From contig NC_134643.1 of NCBI RefSeq assembly GCF_030463565.1, positions 1,250,001-1,314,000 of the forward strand: a DNA stretch of 64,000 nt, given 5' to 3'. The notes below the pieces were generated by a model, which ran no database searches, had not been told where the DNA came from, and worked only from the letters and a program-made list of their open reading frames with translations. This document shows positions 21,756 through 33,025 of this stretch, piece by piece. This DNA is from Pelecanus crispus. Lineage: Eukaryota > Chordata > Aves > Pelecaniformes > Pelecanidae. Each line of letters starts with the position of its first letter. The stretch's first letter is position 1. A program made the translations under genes and the position numbers.

Positions 21756-24700
21756 CACAGCACTGGTACGGCACTGGTACAGCACTGGTAGGGCACTGGT
21801 ACTGCACTGGTATGGTAATGGTATGGTACTGGTACAGCACTGGTACAGCACTGGTACGGCACTGGTAAAGCACTGGTACAGCACTGGTATGGTACTGGTA
21901 CGGCACTGGTACGGTACTGGTACGGCACTGGTACGGCACTGGTACGGTACTGGTACAGCACTGGTATGGTACTGGTACGGCACTGGTACGGCACTGGTAC
22001 GGTACTGGTACGGCACTGGTACGGCACTGGTAGGGCACTGGTACAGCACTGGTATGGTACTGGTACAGCACTGGTACGGCACTGGTATGGCACTGGTACA
22101 GCACTGGTATGGTACTGGTATGGCACTGGTACGGCACTGGTACGGTACTGGTATGGTACTGGTACAGCACTGGTACAGCACTGGTACGGCACTGGTATGG
22201 CACTGGTACAGCACTGGTAGGGCACTGGTACAGCACTGGTAAGGCACTGGTACGGCACTGGTATGGTACTGGTACAGTACTGGTATGGCGCTGGTACGGC
22301 ACTGGTACAGCACTGGTACGGTACTGGTACGGCACTGGTAGGGCACTGGTACGGCACTGGTACGGCACTGGTACGGTACTGGTACGGCACTGGTAAGGCA
22401 CTGGTACGGCACTGGTACGGCACTGGTATGGTACTGGTACAGTACTGGTACGGCGCTGGTACGGCACTGGTACGGCACTGGTAAAGCACTGGTACAGCAC
22501 TGGTACGGTACTGGTACAGCACTGGTACGGCACTGGTACAGCACTGGTACGGCACTGGTACGGCACTGGTACGGCACTGGTATGGCACTGGTATGGTACT
22601 GGTACAGCACTGGTATGGCACTGGTATGGTACTGGTATGGCACTGGTACGGCACTGGTACGGTACTGGTATGGTACTGGTACAGCACTGGTACGGCACTG
22701 GTACGGTACTGGTATGGTACTGGTACAGCACTGGTAGGGCACTGGTACGGCACTGGTAGGGCACTGGTACGGCACTGGTACGGTACTGGTATGGTACTGG
22801 TACAGCACTGGTACGGCACTGGTACGGTACTGGTATGGTACTGGTACAGCACTGGTAGGGCACTGGTACGGCACTGGTATGGCACTGGTACAGCACTGGT
22901 AGGGCACTGGTACAGCACTGGTAAGGCACTGGTACGGTACTGGTATGGTACTGGTACAGCACTGGTAGGGCACTGGTACAGCACTGGTAAGGCACTGGTA
23001 CGGCACTGGTATGGTACTGGTACAGTACTGGTACGGCGCTGGTACGGCACTGGTACAGCACTGGTACGGTACTGGTACGGCACTGGTAGGGCACTGGTAC
23101 GGCACTGGTACGATACTGGTACGGCACTGGTACGGCACTGGTACAGCACTGGTACGGCACTGGTACGGCACTGGTACGGCACTGGTAGGGCACTGGTATG
23201 GCACTGGTACAGCACTGGTACAGCACTGGTATGGCACTGGTACGGTACTGGTATGGCACTGGTATGGTACTGGTACAGCACCGGTACAGCACTGGTATGG
23301 CACTGGTACAGCACTGGTATGGTACTGGTATGGCACTGGTACGGCACTGGTACGGTACTGGTATGGTACTGGTACAGCACTGGTACAGCACTGGTACGGC
23401 ACTGGTATGGCACTGGTACAGCACTGGTAGGGCACTGGTACAGCACTGGTAAGGCACTGGTACGGCACTCGTATGGTACTGGTACAGTACTGGTATGGCG
23501 CTGGTACGGCACTGGTACAGCACTGGTACGGTACTGGTACGGCACTGGTAGGGCACTGGTACGGCACTGGTACGGCACTGGTACGGTACTGGTACGGCAC
23601 TGGTAAGGCACTGGTACGGCACTGGTACGGCACTGGTATGGTACTGGTACAGTACTGGTACGGCGCTGGTACGGCACTGGTACGGCACTGGTAAAGCACT
23701 GGTACAGCACTGGTACGGTACTGGTACAGCACTGGTACGGCACTGGTACGGCACTGGTAGGGCACTGGTATGGCACTGGTATGGTACTGGTACAGCACTG
23801 GTATGGCACTGGTATGGTACTGGTATGGCACTGGTACGGCACTGGTACGGTACTGGTATGGTACTGGTACAGCACTGGTACAGCACTGGTACGGCACTGG
23901 TACGGTACTGGTATGGTACTGGTACAGCACTGGTACAGCACTGGTACGGCACTGGTATGGCACTGGTACAGCACTGGTAGGGCACTGGTACAGCACTGGT
24001 AAGGCACTGGTACGGTACTGGTATGGTACTGGTACAGCACTGGTAGGGCACTGGTACAGCACTGGTAAGGCACTGGTACGGCACTGGTATGGTACTGGTA
24101 CAGTACTGGTATGGCGCTGGTAGGGCACTGGTACGGCACTGGTACGGCACTGGTACGGTACTGGTACGGCACTGGTACAGCACTGGTACGGCACTGGTAT
24201 GGTACTGGTACAGCACTGGTAGGGCACTGGTACAGCACTGGTAAGGCACTGGTACGGTACTGGTATGGTACTGGTACAGCACTGGTACAGCACTGGTAGG
24301 GCACTGGTACAGCACTGGTAAGGCACTGGTACGGCACTGGTATGGTACTGGTACAGTACTGGTACGGCGCTGGTACGGCACTGGTACAGCACTGGTACGG
24401 TACTGGTACGGCACTGGTAGGGCACTGGTACAGCACTGGTAGGGCACTGGTACAGCACTGGTAAGGCACTGGTACGGCACTGGTATGGTACTGGTACAGT
24501 ACTGGTATGGCGCTGGTACGGCACTGGTACAGCACTGGTACAGCACTGGTACGGCACTGGTAGGGCACTGGTACGGCACTGGTACGGTACTGGTACGGCA
24601 CTGGTAAGGCACTGGTACGGCACTGGTACGGCACTGGTATGGTACTGGTACAGTACTGGTACGGCGCTGGTACGGCACTGGTACGGCACTGGTAAAGCAC

Positions 24701-27095
24701 TGGTACAGCACTGGTACGGTACTGGTACAGCACTGGTACGGCACTGGTACAGCACTGGTACGGCACTGGTACGGCACTGGTACGGCACTGGTAGGGCACT
24801 GGTATGGCACTGGTATGGTACTGGTACAGCACTGGTATGGCACTGGTATGGTACTGGTATGGCACTGGTACGGCACTGGTACGGTACTGGTATGGTACTG
24901 GTACAGCACTGGTACGGCACTGGTACGGTACTGGTATGGTACTGGTACAGCACTGGTACAGCACTGGTACGGCACTGGTATGGCACTGGTACAGCACTGG
25001 TAGGGCACTGGTACAGCACTGGTAAGGCACTGGTACGGCACTGGTATGGTACTGGTACAGTACTGGTATGGCGCTGGTACGGCACTGGTACAGCACTGGT
25101 ACGGTACTGGTATGGTACTGGTAGGGCACTGGTACGGCACTGGTACGGTACTGGTACGGCACTGGTACAGCACTGGTATGGCACTGGTACGGTACTGGTA
25201 TGGCACTGGTATGGTACTGGTACAGCACTGGTACAGCACTGGTATGGCACTGGTACGGCACTGGTACGGTACTGGTATGGCACTGGTACAGCACTGGTAC
25301 GGCACTGGTACGGCACTGGTAGGGCACTGGTACGGCACTGGTACGGCACTGGTACAGCACTGGTACGGCACTGGTACGGCACTGGTACGGCACTGGTAGG
25401 GCACTGGTATGGCACTGGTATGGTACTGGTACAGCACTGGTATGGCACTGGTATGGTACTGGTATGGTACTGGTACGGCACTGGTACGGTACTGGTATGG
25501 TACTGGTACAGCACTGGTACGGCACTGGTACGGTACTGGTATGGTACTGGTACAGCACTGGTACAGCACTGGTACGGCACTGGTATGGCACTGGTACAGC
25601 ACTGGTAGGGCACTGGTACAGCACTGGTAAGGCACTGGTACGGTACTGGTATGGTACTGGTACAGCACTGGTACAGCACTGGTACAGCACTGGTATGGCA
25701 CTGGTACGGCACTGGTACGGTACTGGTATGGCACTGGTACAGCACTGGTACGGCACTGGTACGGCACTGGTATGGCACTGGTACAGCACTGGTAGGGCAC
25801 TGGTACAGCACTGGTAAGGCACTGGTACGGCACTGGTATGGTACTGGTACAGTACTGGTATGGCGCTGGTACGGCACTGGTACGGTACTGGTACGGCACT
25901 GGTACGGCACTGGTACAGCACTGGTACGGTACTGGTACGGCACTGGTATGGTACTGGTACAGCACTGGTATGGCACTGGTACAGCACTGGTACAGCACTG
26001 GTATGGCACTGGTACAGCACTGGTATGGCACTGGTACGGTACTGGTATGGCACTGGTATGGTACTGGTACAGCACTGGTACAGCACTGGTATGGCACTGG
26101 TACGGCACTGGTACGGTACTGGTATGGCACTGGTACAGCACTGGTACGGCACTGGTACGGCACTGGTAGGGCACTGGTACGGCACTGGTACGGCACTGGT
26201 ACAGCACTGGTACGGCACTGGTACGGCACTGGTAGGGCACTGGTAGGGCACTGGTATGGCACTGGTATGGTACTGGTACAGCACTGGTATGGCACTGGTA
26301 TGGTACTGGTATGGCACTGGTACGGCACTGGTACGGTACTGGTATGGTACTGGTACAGCACTGGTACGGCACTGGTACGGTACTGGTATGGTACTGGTAC
26401 AGCACTGGTACAGCACTGGTACGGCACTGGTATGGCACTGGTACAGCACTGGTAGGGCACTGGTACAGCACTGGTAAGGCACTGGTACGGTACTGGTATG
26501 GTACTGGTACAGCACTGGTACAGCACTGGTACAGCACTGGTAAGGCACTGGTACGGCACTGGTATGGTACTGGTACAGTACTGGTACGGCGCTGGTACGG
26601 CACTGGTACAGCACTGGTACGGTACTGGTACGGCACTGGTAGGGCACTGGTACGGCACTGGTACGGTACTGGTACGGCACTGGTACGGCACTGGTACGGC
26701 ACTGGTACGGTACTGGTATGGCACTGGTATGGTACTGGTACAGCACTGGTATGGCACTGGTACAGCACTGGTACAGCACTGGTATGGCACTGGTACAGCA
26801 CTGGTATGGCACTGGTACGGTACTGGTATGGCACTGGTATGGTACTGGTACAGCACTGGTACAGCACTGGTATGGCACTGGTACGGCACTGGTACGGTAC
26901 TGGTATGGCACTGGTACAGCACTGGTACGGCACTGGTACGGCACTGGTAGGGCACTGGTACGGCACTGGTACGGCACTGGTACGGCACTGGTATGGTACT
27001 GGTACAGCACTGGTACGGCACTGGTACGGCACTGGTATGGCACTGGTACAGCACTGGTACGGCACTGGTACGGCACTGGTACGGCACTGGTATGG
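21756..27095. repeat. 5.3-kb array with 11-bp period (GGCACTGGTAC)
   Basis: Nearly 490 units of ggcactggtac or its transition variants (ggtactggtac, agcactggtac, ggcactggtat, and ggcactggtaa/g). This is the largest array in the window. As 11 is not a multiple of three, the same peptide-like pattern appears in all three frames of the minus strand without stops, which creates open frames of up to 2,890 codons. There is no start context, splice structure or conserved protein. Confidence 0.95.
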
Positions 27096-27395
27096 TGGGC
27101 CCTGACCCAGTACAGCCCAGCCTGGTGCGGTTTGGTGCGGTGCAGCCAGACCCCACCTGAGCCAGTACGGCCCAGTACAGCCCAGTGTGGCCCAGTGTGG
27201 CCCAGTATGGCCCAGTACGGCCCAGTATGGCCCAGTGTGGCCCAGTATAGCCCAGTATAGTACATCCCAATACAGCCCAGTATGGCCCAGTACAGCCCAG
27301 TATAGCCCAGTACAGTACAGCCCAATACAGCCCAGTACGGCCCAGTACAGCCCAGTACGGCCCAGTACAGCCCAGTATGGCCCAGTACAGCCACC
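27096..27395. repeat. 10-bp array (CAGTACAGCC / CAGTATGGCC)
   Basis: About 25 units of cagtacagcc, cagtatggcc and cagtgtggcc after a short unique join (27096-27160). Confidence 0.88.
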
Positions 27396-27429
27396 GAGCC
27401 CCCCCGCACCCACCACTGGGGGCTCAGCC

Positions 27430-30400
27430 CAGCCCTGGCCCCTTCCCCGTGTCCCCTCCCCGTGTCCCCCATCCCTGTCCCCCCCGTCCCCATCCCCGTG
27501 TCCCCCAATCCCTGTCACCCCCTGTGTCCCCCCTGCCCCCCCCTTCCCCGTGTCCCCTTCCCCGTGTCCCCCCGTCCCCTCCCTGTCCCCCATCCCTGTC
27601 CCCTCCCCGCGTCCCCAAATCCCCGTGTCCCCTCCCTGTCCCCATCCCCGTGTCCCCCCCATCCCTGTCACCCCCTGTGTCCCCAAATCCCTGTCCCCTC
27701 CCCGTGTCCCCCCATCCCTGTGTCCCCTCCCCGTGTCCCCCCACCCCTGTCACCCCCTGTGTCCCCCATCCCTGTCACCCCCCTGTGTCCCCAAATCCCT
27801 GTCCCCTCCCCGTGTCCCCCATCCCCGTGTCCCCCATCCCCGTGTCCCCCCCACCCCTGTCACCCCCTGTGTCCCCCATCCCTGTGTCCCCAAATCCCTG
27901 TCCCCTCCCCATGTCCCCCCATCCCTGTCCCCATCCCCGTGTCCCCAAATCCCTGTCACCCTCTGTGTCCCCCCATCCCTGTCCCCTCCCCATGTCCCCA
28001 AATCCCTGTCCCCTCCCCATGTCCCCCCATCCCTGTCACCCCCCTGTGTCCCCCATCCCTGTGTCCCCAAATCCCTGTCCCCTCCCCGTGTCCCCCCATC
28101 CCTGTCCCCATCCCCGTGTCCCCAAATCCCTGTCACCCACTGTGTCCCCCCCATCCCTGTCCCCATCCCTGTGTCCCCAAATCCCTGTCCCCTCCCCATG
28201 TCCCCAAATCCCATCCCCGTGTCCCCCCATCCCTGTCACCCCCCTGTGTCCCCCCATCCCTGTCCCCATCCCCATGTCCCCAAATCCCTGTCCCCCATCC
28301 CTGTGTCCCCCCATCCCTGTCACCCCCCTGTGTCCCCAAATCCCTGTCCCCTCCCCATGTCCCCCATCCCTGTGTCCCCCCTCCCCGTCCCCCCACCCCT
28401 GTCACCCCCCCGTGTCCCCTCCCCGTGTCCCCAAATCCCCGTGTCCCCTCCCCGTGTCCCCCCACCCCTGTCACCCCCTGTGTCCCCCCATCCCTGTCAC
28501 CCCCTGTGTCCCCAAATCCCTGTCCCCTCCCCGTGTCCCCCATCCCCGTGTCCCCCATCCCCGTGCCCCCCCACCCCTGTCACCCCCCGTGTCCCCCATC
28601 CCTGTCCCCATCCCCATGTCCCAAAATCCCTGTCCCCATCCCCATGTCCCCCCATCCCTGTCACCCCCCTGTGTCCCCCATCCCTGTGTCCCCAAATCCC
28701 TGTCCCCTCCCCGTGTCCCCCCATCCCTGTCCCCATCCCCGTGTCCCCAAATCCCTGTCACCCCCTGTGTCCCCCATCCCTGTGTCCCCAAATCCCTGTC
28801 CCCTCCCCGTGTCCCCCCATCCCTGTCCCCATCCCCGTGTCCCCAAATCCCTGTCACCCCCTGTGTCCCCCCATCCCTGTCCCCTCCCCATGTCCCCAAA
28901 TCCCTGTCCCCCATCCCTGTGTCCCCCCATCCCTGTCACCCCCTGTGTCCCCAAATCCCTGTCCCCTCCCCGTGTCCCCCATCCCCGTGTCCCCCATCCC
29001 CGTGTCCCCCCCATCCCTGTCACCCCCCGTGTCCCCCATCCCCGTGTCCCCCATCCCCGTGTCCCCCCATCCCTGTCACCCTCTGTGTCCCCCCATCCCT
29101 GTCCCCATCCCCGTGTCCCCAAATCCCTGTCCCCTCCCCATGTCCCCCCATCCCCGTGTCCCCTCCCCATGTCCTCCCATCCCTGTCCCCATCCCCATGT
29201 CCCCAAATCCCTGTCCCCTCCCCATGTCCCCCCATCCCTGTCACCCCCTGTGTCCCCCATCCCTGTGTCCCCAAATCCCTGTCCCCTCCCCATGTCCCCC
29301 CATCCCTGTCCCCATCCCCGTGTCCCCAAATCCCTGTCACCCTCTGTGTCCCCCCATCCCTGTCCCCTCCCCGTGTCCCCAAATCCCTGTCCCCTCCCCA
29401 TGTCCCCAAATCCCATCCCCGTGTCCCCCCATCCCTGTCCCCTCCCCATGTCCCCAAATCCCTGTCCCCCATCCCTGTGTCCCCCCATCCCTGTCACCCC
29501 CTGTGTCCCCAAATCCCTGTCCCCTCCCCATGTCCCCCATCCCTGTGTCCCCCCTCCCCGTCCCCCCACCCCTGTCACCCCCCCGTGTCCCCTCCCCGTG
29601 TCCCCAAATCCCCGTGTCCCCTCCCCGTGTCCCCCCATCCCTGTCACCCCCCTGTGTCCCCCCATCCCTGTCACCCCCCGTGTCCCCCATCCCTGTCCCC
29701 ATCCCCGTGTCCCCAAATCCCTGTCCCCTCCCCATGTCCCCCCCATCCCCGTGTCCCCTCCCCATGTCCTCCCATCCCTGTCCCCATCCCCATGTCCCCA
29801 AATCCCTGTCCCCTCCCCATGTCCCCCCATCCCTGTCACCCCCTGTGTCCCCCATCCCTGTGTCCCCAAATCCCTGTCCCCTCCCCATGTCCCCCCATCC
29901 CCGTGTCCCCTCCCCATGTCCTCCCATCCCTGTCCCCATCCCCGTGTCCCCAAATCCCTGTCCCCTCCCCATGTCCCCAAATCCCATCCCCGTGTCCCCC
30001 CATCCCTGTCACCCCCTGTGTCCCCCCATCCCTGTCCCCATCCCCATGTCCCCAAATCCCTGTCCCCCATCCCTGTGTCCCCCCATCCCTGTCACCCCCT
30101 GTGTCCCCAAATCCCTGTCCCCTCCCCATGTCCCCCATCCCTGTGTCCCCCCTCCCCGTCCCCCCACCCCTGTCACCCCCCCCGTGTCCCCTCCCCGTGT
30201 CCCCCCACCCCTGTCACCCCCTGTGTCCCCAAATCCCTGTCCCCTCCCCATGTCCCCCCATCCCCGTGTCCCCTCCCCGTGCCCCCCCATCCCTGTCCCC
30301 ATCCCCGTGTCCCCCGTGTCCCCTCCCCGTGTCCCCCCCCACCCCTGTCACCCCCCGTGTCCCCCATCCCTGTCCCCCTCCCCGTGCCCCCCCACCCCTG

Positions 30401-30450
30401 TCACCCCCTGTGTCCCCCGTGTCCCCTCCCCGTGCCCCCCATCCCCACCG
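27430..30450. repeat. 3-kb C-rich minisatellite (CCCCATCCCTGTCC family)
   Basis: Variable combination of ccccatccctgtcc, ccccatccccgtgt, ccccaaatccctgtcc and ccctccccatgt blocks. Strongly C-rich on the plus strand. Open frames on both strands are artefacts. Confidence 0.92.
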
Positions 30451-30765
30451 CCACCCCGCCACGCACCCACAGCTTCCCCCCCCCAGGGACACCCCCACCC
30501 CCCTAGACGTGCACCCACCCCCCCCAGCACCCACCCGTGGGTGCCACCGCCCCCCCCAGACGTGCCCCCCCCCCCCCAGCACCCACCCGTGGGTGCCTCC
30601 GCCCCCTCCGCCCTTTATAGGCACCCCCAGCCCGGGGGGGGGGGGGGTCCCAGGAGCCTTTAATCCCCCCCTAAGCGGCTTGCGCTCATCCTTCCTGCCC
30701 CCCACGGAGCCCCCACGGTCACGGGGTGGGGGCAGGAAAAAAGGGGGGGGGGGGGGGATGGGTGG
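30451..30765. other. Intergenic C/G-homopolymer-rich DNA
   Basis: Unique GC-rich sequence with several C and G runs (for example 30633-30648 and 30744-30757). No gene recognised apart from the adjacent tRNA. Confidence 0.5.
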
Positions 30766-30770
30766 AAAAA
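30766..30770 (-). terminator. RNA polymerase III terminator of tRNA-Pro
   Basis: TTTTT on the minus strand (AAAAA on plus), 5 nt after the mature 3' end of the tRNA. Confidence 0.85.
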
Positions 30771-30775
30771 TTTTT

Positions 30776-30847
30776 GGGCTCGTCCGGGATTTGAACCCGG
30801 GACCTCTCGCACCCTAAGCGAGAATCATACCCCTAGACCAACGAGCC
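30776..30847 (-). tRNA. tRNA-Pro (anticodon AGG)
   Basis: The complement reads a 72-nt cloverleaf. The acceptor stem ggctcgt pairs with acgagcc and is followed by discriminator C. The D-arm/A box is tggtctaggggt, the anticodon loop TTAGGGT on stem ctcgc/gcgag, and the T-arm/B box ggttcaaatcc. The anticodon AGG corresponds to plus-strand bases 30813-30815. The sequence looks identical, from memory, to the standard vertebrate tRNA-Pro(AGG). There is no intron and no encoded CCA. A T-run terminator follows 5 nt downstream, so it is probably an active Pol III gene. Confidence 0.97.
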
Positions 30848-30999
30848 ACGCGCAGCGGGACCCCCCCACGCCGGGTCACGAGTGGGGGGGGGGACACCCC
30901 AGTATTTGGGGGGGTACCGGTACCGGGGGGGGGGTCGGGGGGGAGAGGGGGAAGCAGCAGCACTGCAGCCCCCCCCCCCCCCCCCAAGTGCATAAGCCC

Positions 31000-32160
31000 A
31001 CCCCCCCCTTCGTGCACGCACCCCCCCCCCCCAAAAAGTGCGGCCCCCCCCCACGCAATGCACCCCCCCCACCCGTGCACCCCCCCCGAAAATGCGCCCC
31101 TCTTCAGTGCACCCCCCCCCAAAAAGTGCACCCTTCCTCAGTGCACCCCCCCATGCACCCCCCATAAGTGCACCCCCCACCCATGCACCCCCCAAAAGTG
31201 CACCCCCCACCCCATGCACCCCCCCAAAAGTGCCCCCCCGCAATGCACCCCCCACCCATGCACCCCCGCACCCATGCACCCCCCAAAAATTGCACCCCCC
31301 TCAATACACCCTCCCCAAGCACCCCCCACCCACGCACCCCCCAAAAGTGCCCCCCCGCAATGCACCCCCCACCCATGCACCCCCCAAAAGTGCCCCCATC
31401 CATGCACCCCCCCGTGCACCCCCCAAAAGTGCCCCCCCGCAATGCACCCCCCACCCATGCACCCACCCATGCACCCCCAAAAGTCCCCCCCACCCATGCA
31501 CCCCCCACCCATGCACCCCCCTATGCACCCCCAAAAGTGCCCCCCCGCAATACAACCCCCACCCATGCACCCCCATCCATGCACCCCCCACCCATGCACC
31601 CCCCTATGCACCTCCCCAAAGTGCACCCCCACCCATGCACCCCCCTATGCACCCCCCAAAGTGCACCCCCCATCCATGCACCCCCCAAAAGTCCCCCCCC
31701 ACAATGCACCCCCCACCCATGCACCCCCATCCATGCACCCCCCACCCATGCACCCCCCTATGCACCCCCCAAAAGTGCACCCCCCACCCATGCACCCCCC
31801 TATGCACCCCCCCAAAGTGCACCCCCCACCCATGCACCCCCAAAAGTGCACCCCCACCCATGCACCCCCAAAAGTCCCCCCCACCCACGCACCCCCCTAT
31901 GCACCCCCCAAAAATTGCACCCCCCTCAATACACCCTCCCCAAGCACCCCCCACCCACGCACCCCCCCAAACGCCCCCCCAACGCCCCCCTCCTCAGCGC
32001 CCCCCCAAAAGTCCCCCCATGCGCCCCCACCCATGCACCCCCTACCCATGCGCCACCCAAAAGCCCCCCCACAATGCACCCCCCACCCGCGCACCCCCCC
32101 AAACGCCCCCCCCCAACGCCCCCCTCCTCAGCACCCCCCCCAAAGCGCCCCCCCCCAGCA
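31000..32160. repeat. ~30-bp C-rich minisatellite upstream of OPN1SW
   Basis: Units of accccccacccatgcacc and ccccaaaagtgc, with length variation in the C runs. Extends from near the tRNA to about 0.5 kb before the opsin start. Confidence 0.9.
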
Positions 32161-32439
32161 CAGAGCAGGACCCCATAGGCGCCGGGGGGCACCCAAGGGT
32201 GCTGGGGTCACCTCACGGTGGGGGGGGGGGGGGGACCCCCAATCCGCCCCCCCCCCGACCAGCACAGGGCGCTGCGACACCCCGGGGGGGGGGGGGGGCA
32301 GCAGGCCCAAACTTGGGGTCCCCTCTGCCCCCCTGGGGCCCTTTGGGGACGCCCCCCACCCTGAGCTTGCGTCAGAGTTGGGGGGGGGCCTTGACGCCCC
32401 CCCCCCCCCCCCCCCCAAATCCCCCGGGAGCCCCGGCAA

Positions 32440-32600
32440 TCGGCTCGGCCCGGCTTAACGAGGCCGATTAAGCGCTGAGCCCGGCTTAGCCCCCCCAAAT
32501 CCCCAAGTTTGCCCCGGGATGAGCCCTTGATCCCCCCCCTCAGCCCTTAAGCGGCTTGGGAGCGGGGCAGGATATATCCCACCGCGTCCCTCCCCCACCC
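32440..32600 (+). promoter_or_regulatory. OPN1SW: Candidate OPN1SW proximal promoter
   Basis: A short unique segment between homopolymer-rich DNA and the coding start. It holds GATTA at 32466-32470 (CRX/OTX-type core, ccgattaagc) and a TATA-like gatatatcc at 32571-32579, about 105 bp before the ATG. Photoreceptor genes commonly use CRX/OTX sites. The TSS is not determined. Confidence 0.45.
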
Positions 32601-32679
32601 CCCCAACAAAAAAAAAAAAAAAAAAATAAATTTTTCAAAAAGACCCCAAAACCACCCCGATTTCTCCCCGCTTTGGCCA

Positions 32680-33025
32680 ATGGCGGGCGACGAAGAGTTC
32701 TACCTCTTCAAGAACGGCTCCTCGGGGGGGCCGTGGGATGGACCCCAATATCACATCGCCCCCCCTTGGGCCTTCTACCTGCAGACGGCCTTCATGGGCT
32801 TCGTCTTCGTGGTGGGGACCCCCCTCAACGCCGTCGTCCTGGTGGTCACGGTCAAGTACAAGAAGCTGAGGCAACCCCTCAACTACATCTTGGTCAACAT
32901 CTCCTTCAGCGGCTTCGTCTCCTGCGTCTTCAGCGTCTTCACCGTCTTCGTCTCCAGCTCCCAGGGCTACTTCGTCTTCGGCAAGCACATGTGCTCCTTG
33001 GAGGGCTTCGTGGGGGCCACCGGAG
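32680..33025 (+). CDS. OPN1SW: OPN1SW exon 1 (residues 1-116)
   Basis: ATG at 32680 begins [20 protein letters not shown], the expected avian SWS1 N-terminus. TM1 (GTPLNAVVL), TM2 and the start of TM3 follow ([12 protein letters not shown]). Donor ggag|gtaggc splits a Gly codon. Tuning site residues 81, 85 and 88 (bovine 86, 90, 93) lie in this exon. Confidence 0.97.

Noticed and set aside
19014-27686. A 2,890-codon open frame on the minus strand (VPYQCRTSA-like repeats)
   Set aside because: It spans the 200-N gap and an 11-bp array whose unit lacks stops in every frame. No splice context, start context or conserved domain.
27187-30663. Proline-rich frames above 1,000 codons
   Set aside because: C-rich tandem repeat readable in all frames; collagen- or mucin-like appearance is compositional only.
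10008-30765. Leptin (LEP) gene expected near SND1 in birds
   Set aside because: Searched for helical-cytokine exon sequence on both strands; only repeats and short unique joins are visible. It could still lie in the gap.
10008-30765. miR-129-1 hairpin (near SND1 in mammals)
   Set aside because: The mature seed sequence ctttttgcggtctggg is not present in either orientation as far as I can read.
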